From positions 18,767,411 to 18,831,410 of the forward strand of contig NC_067203.1 of assembly GCF_026262505.1 (NCBI RefSeq): a DNA stretch of 64,000 bases, in the 5' to 3' direction. Numbering within the stretch: position 1 is the stretch's first letter; each line of letters begins with the position of its first letter. A program made the translations under genes and the position numbers. A model generated the notes under the pieces. It did not search any database. It was given only the letters and a program-made list of their open reading frames with translations, and was not told where the DNA came from. The stretch is from Trichomonas vaginalis G3 (lineage: Eukaryota; Parabasalia; Trichomonadida; Trichomonadidae). Positions 1-7,759 of the stretch are shown here, in pieces.

Positions 1-430
1 TTCCTTGCACTTGCATTGGGTGCATCTGCTCTGCTCCATACAATTGTACATCGATATTTTTATAACAAAAATATACATCATTAATAATAAACCATTTTCC
101 TGAAAAGCGTTGTAAAACAAATTCTTGTGTAAAGAAGAATTCATATGATTGAGTATTCGGCTTGACAATTCCGTATACAGTTATTAATAAGTTATCATTA
201 CAAGTTGAATCGGAATAAGATAAAACTTTCAACACTCCTGAAATAAATTCGTCTGGGCAAACTTCTTTTGCTGGTTCATTGGCAATTTTAAAACTTATTG
301 AAGAAATTGGTGATAATCTACTGATTTTTGCATGAGAATTATAAAATTTTTTAACTGAAATGTAGTTCTGAACTACCATAGAATAGTATGTTGTTACGAA
401 TTGCGAAGCAACATCTTTGATATGGCTCAT
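1..430 (-). CDS. NTF2-domain protein, N-terminal part (G3BP-like), cut by window edge
   Basis: Reading the minus strand from the ATG at 430, one frame stays open to the window edge (143 codons). The start reads MSHIKDVASQFVTTYYSMV and is followed by a YNSHAKISRL segment. This matches the opening of NTF2-like domains, which begin with a helix of the type 'vg..Fv..YY..l' and then 'l..fY...s.'. A later stretch ending QRFSGKWFIINDVYF matches the typical end of the domain. The fold is used in nuclear transport (NTF2, NXT, NXF) and in the stress-granule protein G3BP. The open frame running on into a Met/Gln-containing tail favours a longer G3BP-like protein over a free NTF2, but the rest lies outside the window. 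The gene is divergent from the next one, with about 250 bp between the two ATGs. No clear initiator was seen. Confidence 0.72.
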   Translation of the reverse strand, partial: MSHIKDVASQFVTTYYSMVVQNYISVKKFYNSHAKISRLSPISSISFKIANEPAKEVCPDEFISGVLKVLSYSDSTCNDNLLITVYGIVKPNTQSYEFFFTQEFVLQRFSGKWFIINDVYFCYKNIDVQLYGAEQMHPMQVQG

Positions 431-682
431 TCAGATTAAAAAAAGATTCTCCAAAAAAAAATTGCACTAGCTCTGCTCAATTTGAGGTAACGTTTGGTGT
501 TACCCCCTAATATAAATTAGCCACATTCCTAAATGTAATTATGACATTAATATTGCAGTCCTTCATCCACCTTGGATTTTAAAATTCAAGACGACTAGAT
601 CAAATTTTATTGTTCCAATTTACTGGTGCAATACGCCGATAAATTTATTATTTTATCGTTTAGAAGTGAAGGAAAAAAAAAT

Positions 683-1213
683 ATGAAACCATCTGCTATT
701 GCAATTCTGGAGGAAAGAGGATGTGAAATTCCTAAAGAAGCTCCTCCAAGTGAAGCAGTTAATACAAAGAACCCTGTAAATACAGATGGTCCAATGAAAA
801 ATTTCAATTCTATTCACATTGTACAAGCTTGCAATGAACAATCAAATCCTCAATCTAAAGAAGATAAATACATACATTTACGTCAATATTATGTAAATCA
901 AGTAAAGGGTGAAACAAGAAAGCAAATCCTCGATAAAAAAGCAGATGAAATTCGCAAAATATTACTAAAAGGATCACCAGAACAAATCGAGCAGCTTTAC
1001 TTAAATCGTCATAAATGGCGCCAAGCAATTCATGAATTTCGAAACGATGATAAACCTATTTGCAAGGTAGAAAATTGTATCAACGTAGTAGTTCCTGGTT
1101 GTGAGTACTGCATTAATCATATCAATTTGGATCCAAATCAAAAATTATTTGTTATTTGCGAAAAATGTCATAGACCGCATCCTGTATGCTCCGAATGTTT
1201 CACATGCAAATAG
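683..1213 (+). CDS. Small protein with C3Hc3H-type zinc motif (KANSL2/INO80D-like)
   Basis: The frame is open from 626, but its first ATG is at 683, preceded by an A-rich stretch, giving 176 residues. The N-terminal half is polar and partly helical, including the run EDKYIHLRQYYVNQVKGETR. The last 50 residues hold a Cys/His cluster: CKVENC, then EYCINHINLDPNQKLFVIC, then EKCHRPHPVCSECFTC. The order Cys...Cys...YCxxHI...D.nQ.LF..C is the signature of the 'potential DNA-binding' C3Hc3H zinc domain found in KANSL2 and INO80D, subunits of NSL/NuA4-type and INO80 chromatin complexes. Those proteins are much longer, so this may be a minimal trichomonad version or a different protein that uses the same zinc fold. 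The extra CxxC...CxxC pairs at the very end could bind a second zinc. Confidence 0.6.
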   Translation: MKPSAIAILEERGCEIPKEAPPSEAVNTKNPVNTDGPMKNFNSIHIVQACNEQSNPQSKEDKYIHLRQYYVNQVKGETRKQILDKKADEIRKILLKGSPEQIEQLYLNRHKWRQAIHEFRNDDKPICKVENCINVVVPGCEYCINHINLDPNQKLFVICEKCHRPHPVCSECFTCK

Positions 1214-1682
1214 ATATTTTAATGTTTTGTAAAAATAAATACACTTTGTTTATTTACTTATATGCCTAAGTTATATTTTTCCTTCACTCATTACTCACAT
1301 TAATAATATTTTCATTACTTTATACATCATGTTTAGAATTAAATTTTCAAATAAATTTCATTACATTTGTTGAAATTTTAAAAATTATTTTAAAATTGAT
1401 ATCATTTTTGATGAATCTAAGGAAATTTTAAGTAAGTGTTTATTTTGGAAGCAATTTCTTGATGAAAAATTCTCCCAAAAAAAATCAAAAATTTGATTTT
1501 GATTTTAATTTTTACAATTCTTTTCCTGTTTTTTAGGAAAATGAAAAATTTTTGGAAAAATTAGATCATATAATATCATCAAAAATAACTAAAGAATGAT
1601 GTCAGCTCGATTCTATCTCAAAACATTCACTATTTCCAAAATTACTATCATTTTTTTGTAAAGTAACTCAAAGGTTTTTACC
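1214..1682. other. Intergenic, AT-rich, with an initiator near 1648
   Basis: No coding or RNA gene was seen. The sequence is AT-rich with A and T runs. A TCATTTTTT initiator-like motif at 1648-1656 lies 33 bp before the ATG at 1683 and is the likely transcription start of the ankyrin gene. Confidence 0.5.
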
Positions 1683-2720
1683 ATGGATATATTAATTGAT
1701 TTCCGGAAGTTACTTTTGACAGGCAAAAAGTCAGGCGTTCATAATGTAATAGAGTATATAGAGAAAAATCTTATCAATGCCGAATATTCCAAATTTATTG
1801 TCACCGAAGTACTTCATGTTTCAACCATTCGTCCATTTTTCACAGAATTTTTAGCAGAAATTATCATTGAAGCATCAAAAATCCCATATTTATTAACATT
1901 GAAAACAGATTTACTAAATTATGTCGAATACATTCATGGCCCACTAATAAGAATGCTTTATGACAGAAAATACTACTCTCTTGATGACTTACAAGTTTTA
2001 TTTTCCTCAAAAAAGGAATTAACTGCGTTTTTTGCTCCAGAATTACATTTCACACTTGAAGATTTCCAATCAATACCACAATTACAAGGTTTGAGCGGTA
2101 GTTTTTCACAACTAGAGAACAATGAATGGGAAATGTTCAAAGAAATGATTAATTTAGGATATGTCCAGAATACGATTGGTTTTGCCATGAAATACGATGA
2201 CCCATCCTTAATATCCGAATTTATTCTCAATGATTTCGATATAAAAGGTAGTACCGGTCCTTCTCTTCATGAAACTCTTGGAGGCTTCAATTTGACATTA
2301 ATAAATGCAGCTGCTTTATATGCTTCTCCAAATTGCTTCAAAGAATTGATAATGAATGGCGTAGAACTTAAAGAAGAGACTTGTGAATATGCGGTTCTCG
2401 GAGGAGACAAAGAAATCATCAATACATGTTTAAAGAAGTTCCCAAAGAGCAAAAAGTTTATTCCTGCTGCAATCAAAGGAAATCAAAATAATATTTTGAT
2501 TGAACTTGTCAACAACGGCTTTTCTGTTAGTACAAATGTATATTTCATCATTGAAGCTCACAATTATTTCGCTTTGGATTATCTTTTGAACAAAAAATTA
2601 GTTGATCCAGATTCTCGTTCAATTCAAATGAGTAATAAGCTTGCTGAACAGAATAATAACTTTGAGCTGTTTGGAGTTTTGAAGAAACTAACTGCTCTTC
2701 CAAAACTAAAATCAAAATAG
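1683..2720 (+). CDS. Trichomonad-type ankyrin protein (DUF3447-like)
   Basis: This 345-residue protein starts at the ATG at 1683. The first ~170 residues are helical and lack known motifs. From about residue 175 to 335 there are degenerate ankyrin-like helical repeats, with segments such as TLINAAALYASPNCFKELI, YAVLGGDKEIINTCL and PAAIKGNQNNILIELVNNG. The periodic 'A...gn...i..Li..G' pattern is what trichomonad DUF3447/ankyrin families show. These proteins form very large families in Trichomonas and their partners are mostly unknown. There is no signal peptide, so a cytosolic scaffold is the default inference. A TCATTTTTT initiator lies 33 bp upstream. The repeats are poorer than those of the second ankyrin gene at 6174. 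Confidence 0.65.
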   Translation: MDILIDFRKLLLTGKKSGVHNVIEYIEKNLINAEYSKFIVTEVLHVSTIRPFFTEFLAEIIIEASKIPYLLTLKTDLLNYVEYIHGPLIRMLYDRKYYSLDDLQVLFSSKKELTAFFAPELHFTLEDFQSIPQLQGLSGSFSQLENNEWEMFKEMINLGYVQNTIGFAMKYDDPSLISEFILNDFDIKGSTGPSLHETLGGFNLTLINAAALYASPNCFKELIMNGVELKEETCEYAVLGGDKEIINTCLKKFPKSKKFIPAAIKGNQNNILIELVNNGFSVSTNVYFIIEAHNYFALDYLLNKKLVDPDSRSIQMSNKLAEQNNNFELFGVLKKLTALPKLKSK

Positions 2721-3093
2721 ATTTTTTTATTTTAACTTGAACATTAGTTACCAATGGAAAACAATAGTTTTAATCGACTTAAGTTAAGTTGAAAGACGTT
2801 ATTTATCAATTTCAAACTATCAGTTAATATCTTTGCTGAATTCTTGGTTTTTATTTATTAGTTTGTCCATTCGACGCTTGGTTCAGCAAAAATAAATAAT
2901 ACTTTGATCAGAATTGACTGTAAAAGGCTACAAAGCAGATTTGGCCGAGTAGATTTATTAAAACTCGGAAGAATTAACCGCAATTTTTGTTCTTTGAAGT
3001 AAATATAAACATTTTGAAAAGAATTTGCTCGAAAATTTTATATCGGGATTTCTCGAATTTTTTTTTTCTCCAAAATTTTCGCAAAAACATCAT
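2721..3093. other. Intergenic spacer
   Basis: This AT-rich spacer sits between the ankyrin gene and the methyltransferase. The frame just before 3094 is open but has no ATG upstream and is not counted as coding. A TCAT initiator-like motif starts at 3090, directly against the ATG. Nothing else was recognised. Confidence 0.4.
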
Positions 3094-3828
3094 ATGGAAG
3101 CAACAGCATCTCAGCGTGATACATTTTATAGAGCTGCAAAGCAAGAAGGCTGGCGTGCTAGATCAGCTTTTAAGCTTATTCAAGTAGCCGACCATTTCAG
3201 ATTATTCGATAATGTTACAAGAGTTGTAGACTTGTGTGCAGCTCCTGGTTCATGGTCACAAGTATGTGCCCAAAAACTATCAAAAGTACCGAACAGTGCT
3301 ATCGTTGCTGTGGATCTTCAGCCAATGGCACCAATTCCTGGAGTTATTCAAATTCGTGGAGATATTACATCAAAAGAAACAGCACAACAAGTTATTGATG
3401 CTATGAATGGCAAAAAGGCTGATCTTGTTATTAGCGATGGCGCACCTGATGTAACAGGATTACATGATCTTGATGAATACATGCAAAGCCAGCTTGTCTT
3501 CTCAGCCTTCAATATTGCTTGCTTTATGCTTCGTGAAGGCGGTACTTTCATGGCAAAAATTTTTACAGGAAGAGATATTCAAGATCTTTATTCATCACTT
3601 TCTCCTTTCTTCGAAACTGTTACAGCAATGAAACCAAGAGCATCCCGCGTTGCATCTCTTGAATCTTTCGTCGTTTGCCAAGGATTTAGATTACCTGAGG
3701 GATATACACCAATCTTAACATCGGATCCACAAACAGATTTCGAAGCTACATCACCTTTGTCTCCGTCTTTTGTGGCATTTGGTGATCTTTCTGGATTTGA
3801 CAAAGCAAAAGACAAAATAGAATGGTAA
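3094..3828 (+). CDS. TRM7: tRNA 2'-O-ribose methyltransferase, Trm7/FTSJ1 family
   Basis: The 244-residue protein matches the eukaryotic FTSJ1/Trm7 group closely along its whole length: FYRAAKQEGWRARSAFKL at the start, then VTRVVDLCAAPGSWSQV (SAM-binding loop), DGAPDVTGLHDLDEYMQ, FMAKIFTGRD and ESFVVCQGF. The RrmJ-type catalytic tetrad is present as K27, D115, K155 and E190. In other eukaryotes this enzyme uses SAM to methylate the 2'-OH of nucleotides 32 and 34 in the anticodon loop of tRNA-Phe and some other tRNAs, working with the partners Trm732 and Trm734. The long C-terminal tail of human FTSJ1 is absent. The ATG at 3094 is chosen because homologous residues start there and an initiator (TCAT) abuts it. 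The stop codon is followed by TAAA, a trichomonad poly(A) signal. Confidence 0.92.
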   Translation: MEATASQRDTFYRAAKQEGWRARSAFKLIQVADHFRLFDNVTRVVDLCAAPGSWSQVCAQKLSKVPNSAIVAVDLQPMAPIPGVIQIRGDITSKETAQQVIDAMNGKKADLVISDGAPDVTGLHDLDEYMQSQLVFSAFNIACFMLREGGTFMAKIFTGRDIQDLYSSLSPFFETVTAMKPRASRVASLESFVVCQGFRLPEGYTPILTSDPQTDFEATSPLSPSFVAFGDLSGFDKAKDKIEW

Positions 3829-4037
3829 TAAAGAATAGAACTGTTTATTTTATTGAAATAATTACTTTTTTACATTAATATCATATGAAATTACTAAATT
3901 CCGAAAAATTTCAATTTGATTTCGAGAAAAATTTCTCTCAATTAATGTTAATTATATCACATAAGGTAAAAACACATGTTTAAACAAGTAAATTTTAAAG
4001 ACAAAACAACAATAACAAAAATAATTTAATCAAACAT

Positions 4038-4739
4038 CTATTTTTCTTGATCTGGGAATGTTTCTAACTTCATTGTTTCTGGAAGCCTGTCTGGGAATGC
4101 TTTGCGCCCGTATTTATTAGTACTTTCCGTTCCAAGCCAAAATCTGGTATGAACCATCTGATCATAGCGTTTGTAGTCAAGAGTATTGAGTGACTTAGCT
4201 TTCTTTTCAGGAAGAGGCTCTCCATTTGCTTTGGCAAGAAATTCTTCAAAAGAATTTTCTTTTTCTAATTGTTCTCTGTATTTGTTTCCTGGATCATGTA
4301 ATCCTTTAACAGAATATCTAAGTAATTCTATATGTCCAGACTCTCTATCGGAGTTCACTGGCACTGGATGTTTTGTAAGTTCGTCAATATTTTTATATTT
4401 TGCTTCAAGGTACTTCTCGTAATTCTCTTTCTCGAGTGCTTGATTGATCCTCCTCTGTAATGGTATGGCATAGTGTTCATCATAATCTTGTGAATAAATT
4501 ATACTTTTAACTTTGTGCGAGCGATCGTACATTTCTAATTTTTCGTTTAACTTATCGACTAGTACTTTATCTGCTTCGATTTTTTGTGAATATGAGCGCG
4601 TTTGCTGTTTTCTTGGCGAAGGTTTGAGTAAATCTTCTCTTGTTGAGCGTACAAACTCTTGAGATACAGCAACTTTAGTACCACGTTCTGGTGCAAAACG
4701 AGGATTGACTCTTGGAGTAAGATCTGGTTCTGTAATCAT
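4038..4739 (-). CDS. Uncharacterised charged protein, main frame
   Basis: The frame encodes 233 residues from the ATG at 4739. No known domain was recognised. The protein is hydrophilic and rich in Lys, Glu, Tyr and Asp, with predicted helices (KIEADKVLVDKLNEKLEMYD and QRRINQALEKENYEKYLEAK) and a C-terminal segment with aromatic residues (KRYDQMVHTRFWLGTES). Short motifs such as KGLHDPGNKYREQ give it the look of a cytoskeletal or flagellar accessory protein, but that is only an impression. It has no signal peptide or membrane segment. The same frame is also open just upstream, from an ATG at 4853, but a TAA codon at 4743-4745 separates the two parts (see the next entry). The annotated start may therefore not be the original one. 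Confidence 0.6.
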   Translation of the reverse strand: MITEPDLTPRVNPRFAPERGTKVAVSQEFVRSTREDLLKPSPRKQQTRSYSQKIEADKVLVDKLNEKLEMYDRSHKVKSIIYSQDYDEHYAIPLQRRINQALEKENYEKYLEAKYKNIDELTKHPVPVNSDRESGHIELLRYSVKGLHDPGNKYREQLEKENSFEEFLAKANGEPLPEKKAKSLNTLDYKRYDQMVHTRFWLGTESTNKYGRKAFPDRLPETMKLETFPDQEK

Positions 4740-4742
4740 AAG

Positions 4743-4853
4743 TTACGGAGGTAAATCACGTGCAGAGAAAACTTTAGGTGTGGGACCAACTAAGAGAGTG
4801 TTAATTTCAGGTATTTCGGTATGTTTAATGACTGAATCAGTTGGGGAATCCAT
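4743..4853 (-). pseudogene. In-frame 5' extension of the 4038-4739 gene, ended by TAA
   Basis: An ATG at 4853 opens a 36-codon frame, reading MDSPTDSVIKHTEIPEINTL and ending in SARDLPP. It ends at TAA (4743-4745). One codon later comes the ATG of the 233-residue frame, in the same phase. The composition of this piece (Pro, Thr, Ser, Glu) resembles the start of the downstream frame. It is either the true N-terminus cut by a nonsense change or sequence error, or an upstream ORF. Confidence 0.45.
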
Positions 4854-5221
4854 ATCAATAATTATTTGAAAATTGACTAACGTAAATTTCTTACATTCTT
4901 GCAATATTTGAGCGCTAGAGTAAGGAAAACAACATCAACATTATGAAAACTATGCAGCGGTAATCAAGAAAATATTGAACACGAAGTATTTGTCGAACTA
5001 AACTCAAAATATTTTCTTTTGATCAAATTTCATTTTTTAATTTCTCCAATAATGATAATTTCAACTGTTATAAACATAAAATGTCTAAATATAAGTATAT
5101 CTAACAAATATAGCTTTGCTTGAATAATGATTTGGTATCTAATAATATTTCCGAATTTGAATGAAAATATTATGAATATTGTAATGTTTACACGGAATTA
5201 TTTTTGAATCATTAATATAAA
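4854..5221. other. Divergent intergenic region
   Basis: This AT-rich region separates the minus-strand unknown gene from the plus-strand SDF2-like gene. A TCATTA initiator at 5209-5214 lies 11 bp before the ATG at 5222. Nothing else was recognised. Confidence 0.45.
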
Positions 5222-5815
5222 ATGTTTGCATTGCTAGTGAATCATTTAAGATGTGAATCTCCAAAAATAGGTTTCATGACAACAGCACAACTTACAAATA
5301 TATATTCAGATGCACATTTAAGCATGACAACAGAAAATACAGGTTTAGCAAATGAAATTCCAAAAATATATTCTTCTCTTCCAACGTATGAAGATGGATG
5401 GCTTTGGATAATTGAGCCTCCAATCGAAAATATTTCAAAAGGACAAGACGTCGTTAAATGCAATGAATCTATTGCTCTCGTTAATTCTATAACACATAAC
5501 TTTGTTTCAATTAAGCTCAACAAAGAAGTAGTTCCTACAGTAGGGAATATGGGCGCAAGCAGCAAATGGAAATTAATTTGTGATAATTCTGACGTCTTAA
5601 AGCAAGATCTCGAGTTTCAACTCTACAACGAACAACATAAATGCTATCTTACATCAAATTTCAGCTTACTTTCCGATACAGAACCAAATAAATTTAAAAT
5701 CACATGCAAAGAACAAAATAAATATAGTATCTGGGCAATTAAGGAAGGCGTTTTCTTCTTAGAACCAAAGCCCGTCCAAAAACAAGAAAATGAATATGAT
5801 GATGACGAATTATAG
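5222..5815 (+). CDS. SDF2-like MIR-domain protein (ER quality control)
   Basis: The 197-residue protein follows the layout of SDF2/SDF2L1: three short beta-trefoil (MIR) repeats after a short N-terminus. Matches include the stretch DGWLWIIEPP (repeat 1), VVKCNESIALVNSITHNFV (repeat 2) and NKYSIWAIKEGVFFLEP (end of repeat 3, corresponding to 'NYWKAMEGIFMKP' of SDF2). SDF2 proteins act in the ER lumen with DnaJ/BiP chaperones, and MIR domains also occur in protein O-mannosyltransferases. The first nine residues are hydrophobic (MFALLVNHL), a weak signal peptide at best. The C-terminus is DDEL, close to the KDEL/HDEL family and placed as in SDF2L1, which supports ER residence. An initiator TCATTA with its A at 5211 gives a leader of about 11 nt. 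Confidence 0.7.
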   Translation: MFALLVNHLRCESPKIGFMTTAQLTNIYSDAHLSMTTENTGLANEIPKIYSSLPTYEDGWLWIIEPPIENISKGQDVVKCNESIALVNSITHNFVSIKLNKEVVPTVGNMGASSKWKLICDNSDVLKQDLEFQLYNEQHKCYLTSNFSLLSDTEPNKFKITCKEQNKYSIWAIKEGVFFLEPKPVQKQENEYDDDEL

Positions 5816-6173
5816 AAAATTTGCTATTTTTATTACTATTATTTTGCTTTATTTACTATTTTACTAGTGTTTTTAAATATTAAACATATTCTTTATTAAC
5901 TCTTTATCGATTTCTAAATTCTATCGAAACAGAAACAAACTTGCACGAGAATTCTCTCATATTATCTCATTTTCAATTGAGTTCTCTCGTTAAGAAGCTT
6001 TGGTAGCCAAAAAAAGCCTTTTTGGAATAATTTTTTTTAAAATTCAATGATTTGTGAACATTATTTGGACCAATTGATAACCTATCAAATTCACATTTGT
6101 TGCACTATATTTAAAATTATCTTACGACTTTTGTTGTAATTTTTTGCCAACTTTTTTTGACTTTAGTTCACAA
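5816..6173. other. Intergenic, initiator against the ATG
   Basis: AT-rich spacer with no gene. TCACA at 6168-6172 matches the initiator and would place transcription start about 4 nt before the ATG at 6174. Confidence 0.45.
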
Positions 6174-7331
6174 ATGAGTCAAGAAATCATTATAAATTAT
6201 GAGTATATTGAAGTTCATATCAAGGATTACATGAATGATTACAGATTCTTTAATATTTTTGATATAGATGTTATCAAAATTATATTGAAACATTCAAATT
6301 TAACTTTATTCGACTTTAATAGACTTTTGGAAAACTCTGCTTCTTCCATAAAAGCAAATCAATTATATAATTGTATTCGTGGAACGAATGTTGATGTTCA
6401 TACTTATCAAGATGCAATATCAGCATTGAAATCGATTTATAAGCATTTAAAATTAAGTATACTTAATGGAATTATCTCTATTTTAGATAATACAGAAAAG
6501 GAAATGTCACAAACAATTGAAAAACAGCATGATGAGATTAATAATATTACATCTCAAACTCAAAGCCCCGAAAAAGAAATTCAATCACTTAACCCACAAA
6601 TAACTAATGAAGTTAATTCTAAATTATTAACAAGAATCAATTCGTTGAAAACTACCAATGATTTTAAAGAAGTTTATCAATTCCTAAATGAACTTTCAGA
6701 AAATGGATATCAACAGATAATGATGAATGCCTATGAAGCAGGTCTTACCCAAATTAAAAATAAACATAAAAGAGATGCTCTTCTTGAAGCCTCCATGAAA
6801 GGAAATCTCAGACTTATTAAATCACTTATCGCAAGTGGCTGCAATAAAGAAACTTTGGATAAAAACAAAAAAACACCACTAATTATTGCATCAGAAAGAG
6901 GTCATCTTGAAGTTGTTAAGTATCTCATATCAATTGGAGCAAATAAAGAGGCATCAGATAATTATGGCTATTCATCGTTAGCCTATTCTGCTTCAAACGG
7001 CAATCTTGAAATAGTTAAGTATCTTATCTCAGAAGGAGTAAATAAAGAATCTAAAATTAATAATGGAGCTATACCACTTATTTTGGCATCAATAAAAGGC
7101 AAACTTGAAGTAGTTAAATATTTTATTTCTAATGGAGCTAATAAAGAAGCAAAAACCAATGATGGATACACTTCGCTCATTTATTCAATAGTCAATAATC
7201 ATCTTGATGTGGTTAAATACTTAATATCTGTTGGAGTTAATGTAAACCCAAAGAATAAAGACGATTTAAATCCTCTTTCTTATGCAAGAGGCAAAGTAAG
7301 AGAATTCCTTATATCAGTTGGAGCAAAATAA
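6174..7331 (+). CDS. Trichomonad ankyrin-repeat protein
   Basis: The ATG at 6174 (385 residues) is the first true ATG of a frame open from 6144. Residues ~1-110 form the helical N-terminal module common in trichomonad ankyrin proteins (MSQEIIINYEYIEVHIKDY...). A linker with a short coiled-coil follows. From about residue 195 there are five to six clean ankyrin repeats of 33 residues with the core GHLEVVKYLISIGANKEASD and variants. Repeats of this kind bind protein partners; the specific role is unknown. The repeats are far more uniform than those of the gene at 1683, so this copy expanded more recently or is under exchange with relatives. A decayed fragment of the same type lies at 13,858-14,141. 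Confidence 0.85.
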   Translation: MSQEIIINYEYIEVHIKDYMNDYRFFNIFDIDVIKIILKHSNLTLFDFNRLLENSASSIKANQLYNCIRGTNVDVHTYQDAISALKSIYKHLKLSILNGIISILDNTEKEMSQTIEKQHDEINNITSQTQSPEKEIQSLNPQITNEVNSKLLTRINSLKTTNDFKEVYQFLNELSENGYQQIMMNAYEAGLTQIKNKHKRDALLEASMKGNLRLIKSLIASGCNKETLDKNKKTPLIIASERGHLEVVKYLISIGANKEASDNYGYSSLAYSASNGNLEIVKYLISEGVNKESKINNGAIPLILASIKGKLEVVKYFISNGANKEAKTNDGYTSLIYSIVNNHLDVVKYLISVGVNVNPKNKDDLNPLSYARGKVREFLISVGAK

Positions 7332-7759
7332 TTCATTCAATATAAACACTGTTCAGCATTAGAATTGTAAATGATCATTAGTAAGAAAATTATACTTTTA
7401 TTGTGAATTTTATCTCATAAAGCTTTTTTGAAATCTCTGAATCATTCTTTACCGGTGTCCTAGACTGATCAACTCTCTATTTACAAAGTTACATTTTTTT
7501 CTATAGTTTCGTTGTTTCCAGTTGAAACGTAATAAAACTACCATTTAAGTCTGAAAAATGCATGTATTAAGCGTTAGTTAGAGCAGCACAAAAACTGAAT
7601 AATCTATTGAATTAAAAAAAATTTGAAATCTTATTATCCATATTTTTGTGAATTTTCTTATGATCAAAATCCATCAAAACATTTTTATCATAATTATCAT
7701 TGAAATGGCTTCTGATACGATCAGCGTATTGATTTATAAAACAAAACAAAAAAAAATAA
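7332..7759. other. Intergenic, nothing recognised
   Basis: AT-rich spacer without long frames. A TCATTG motif near 7697 is a weak initiator candidate for the gene at 7760. Confidence 0.4.
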
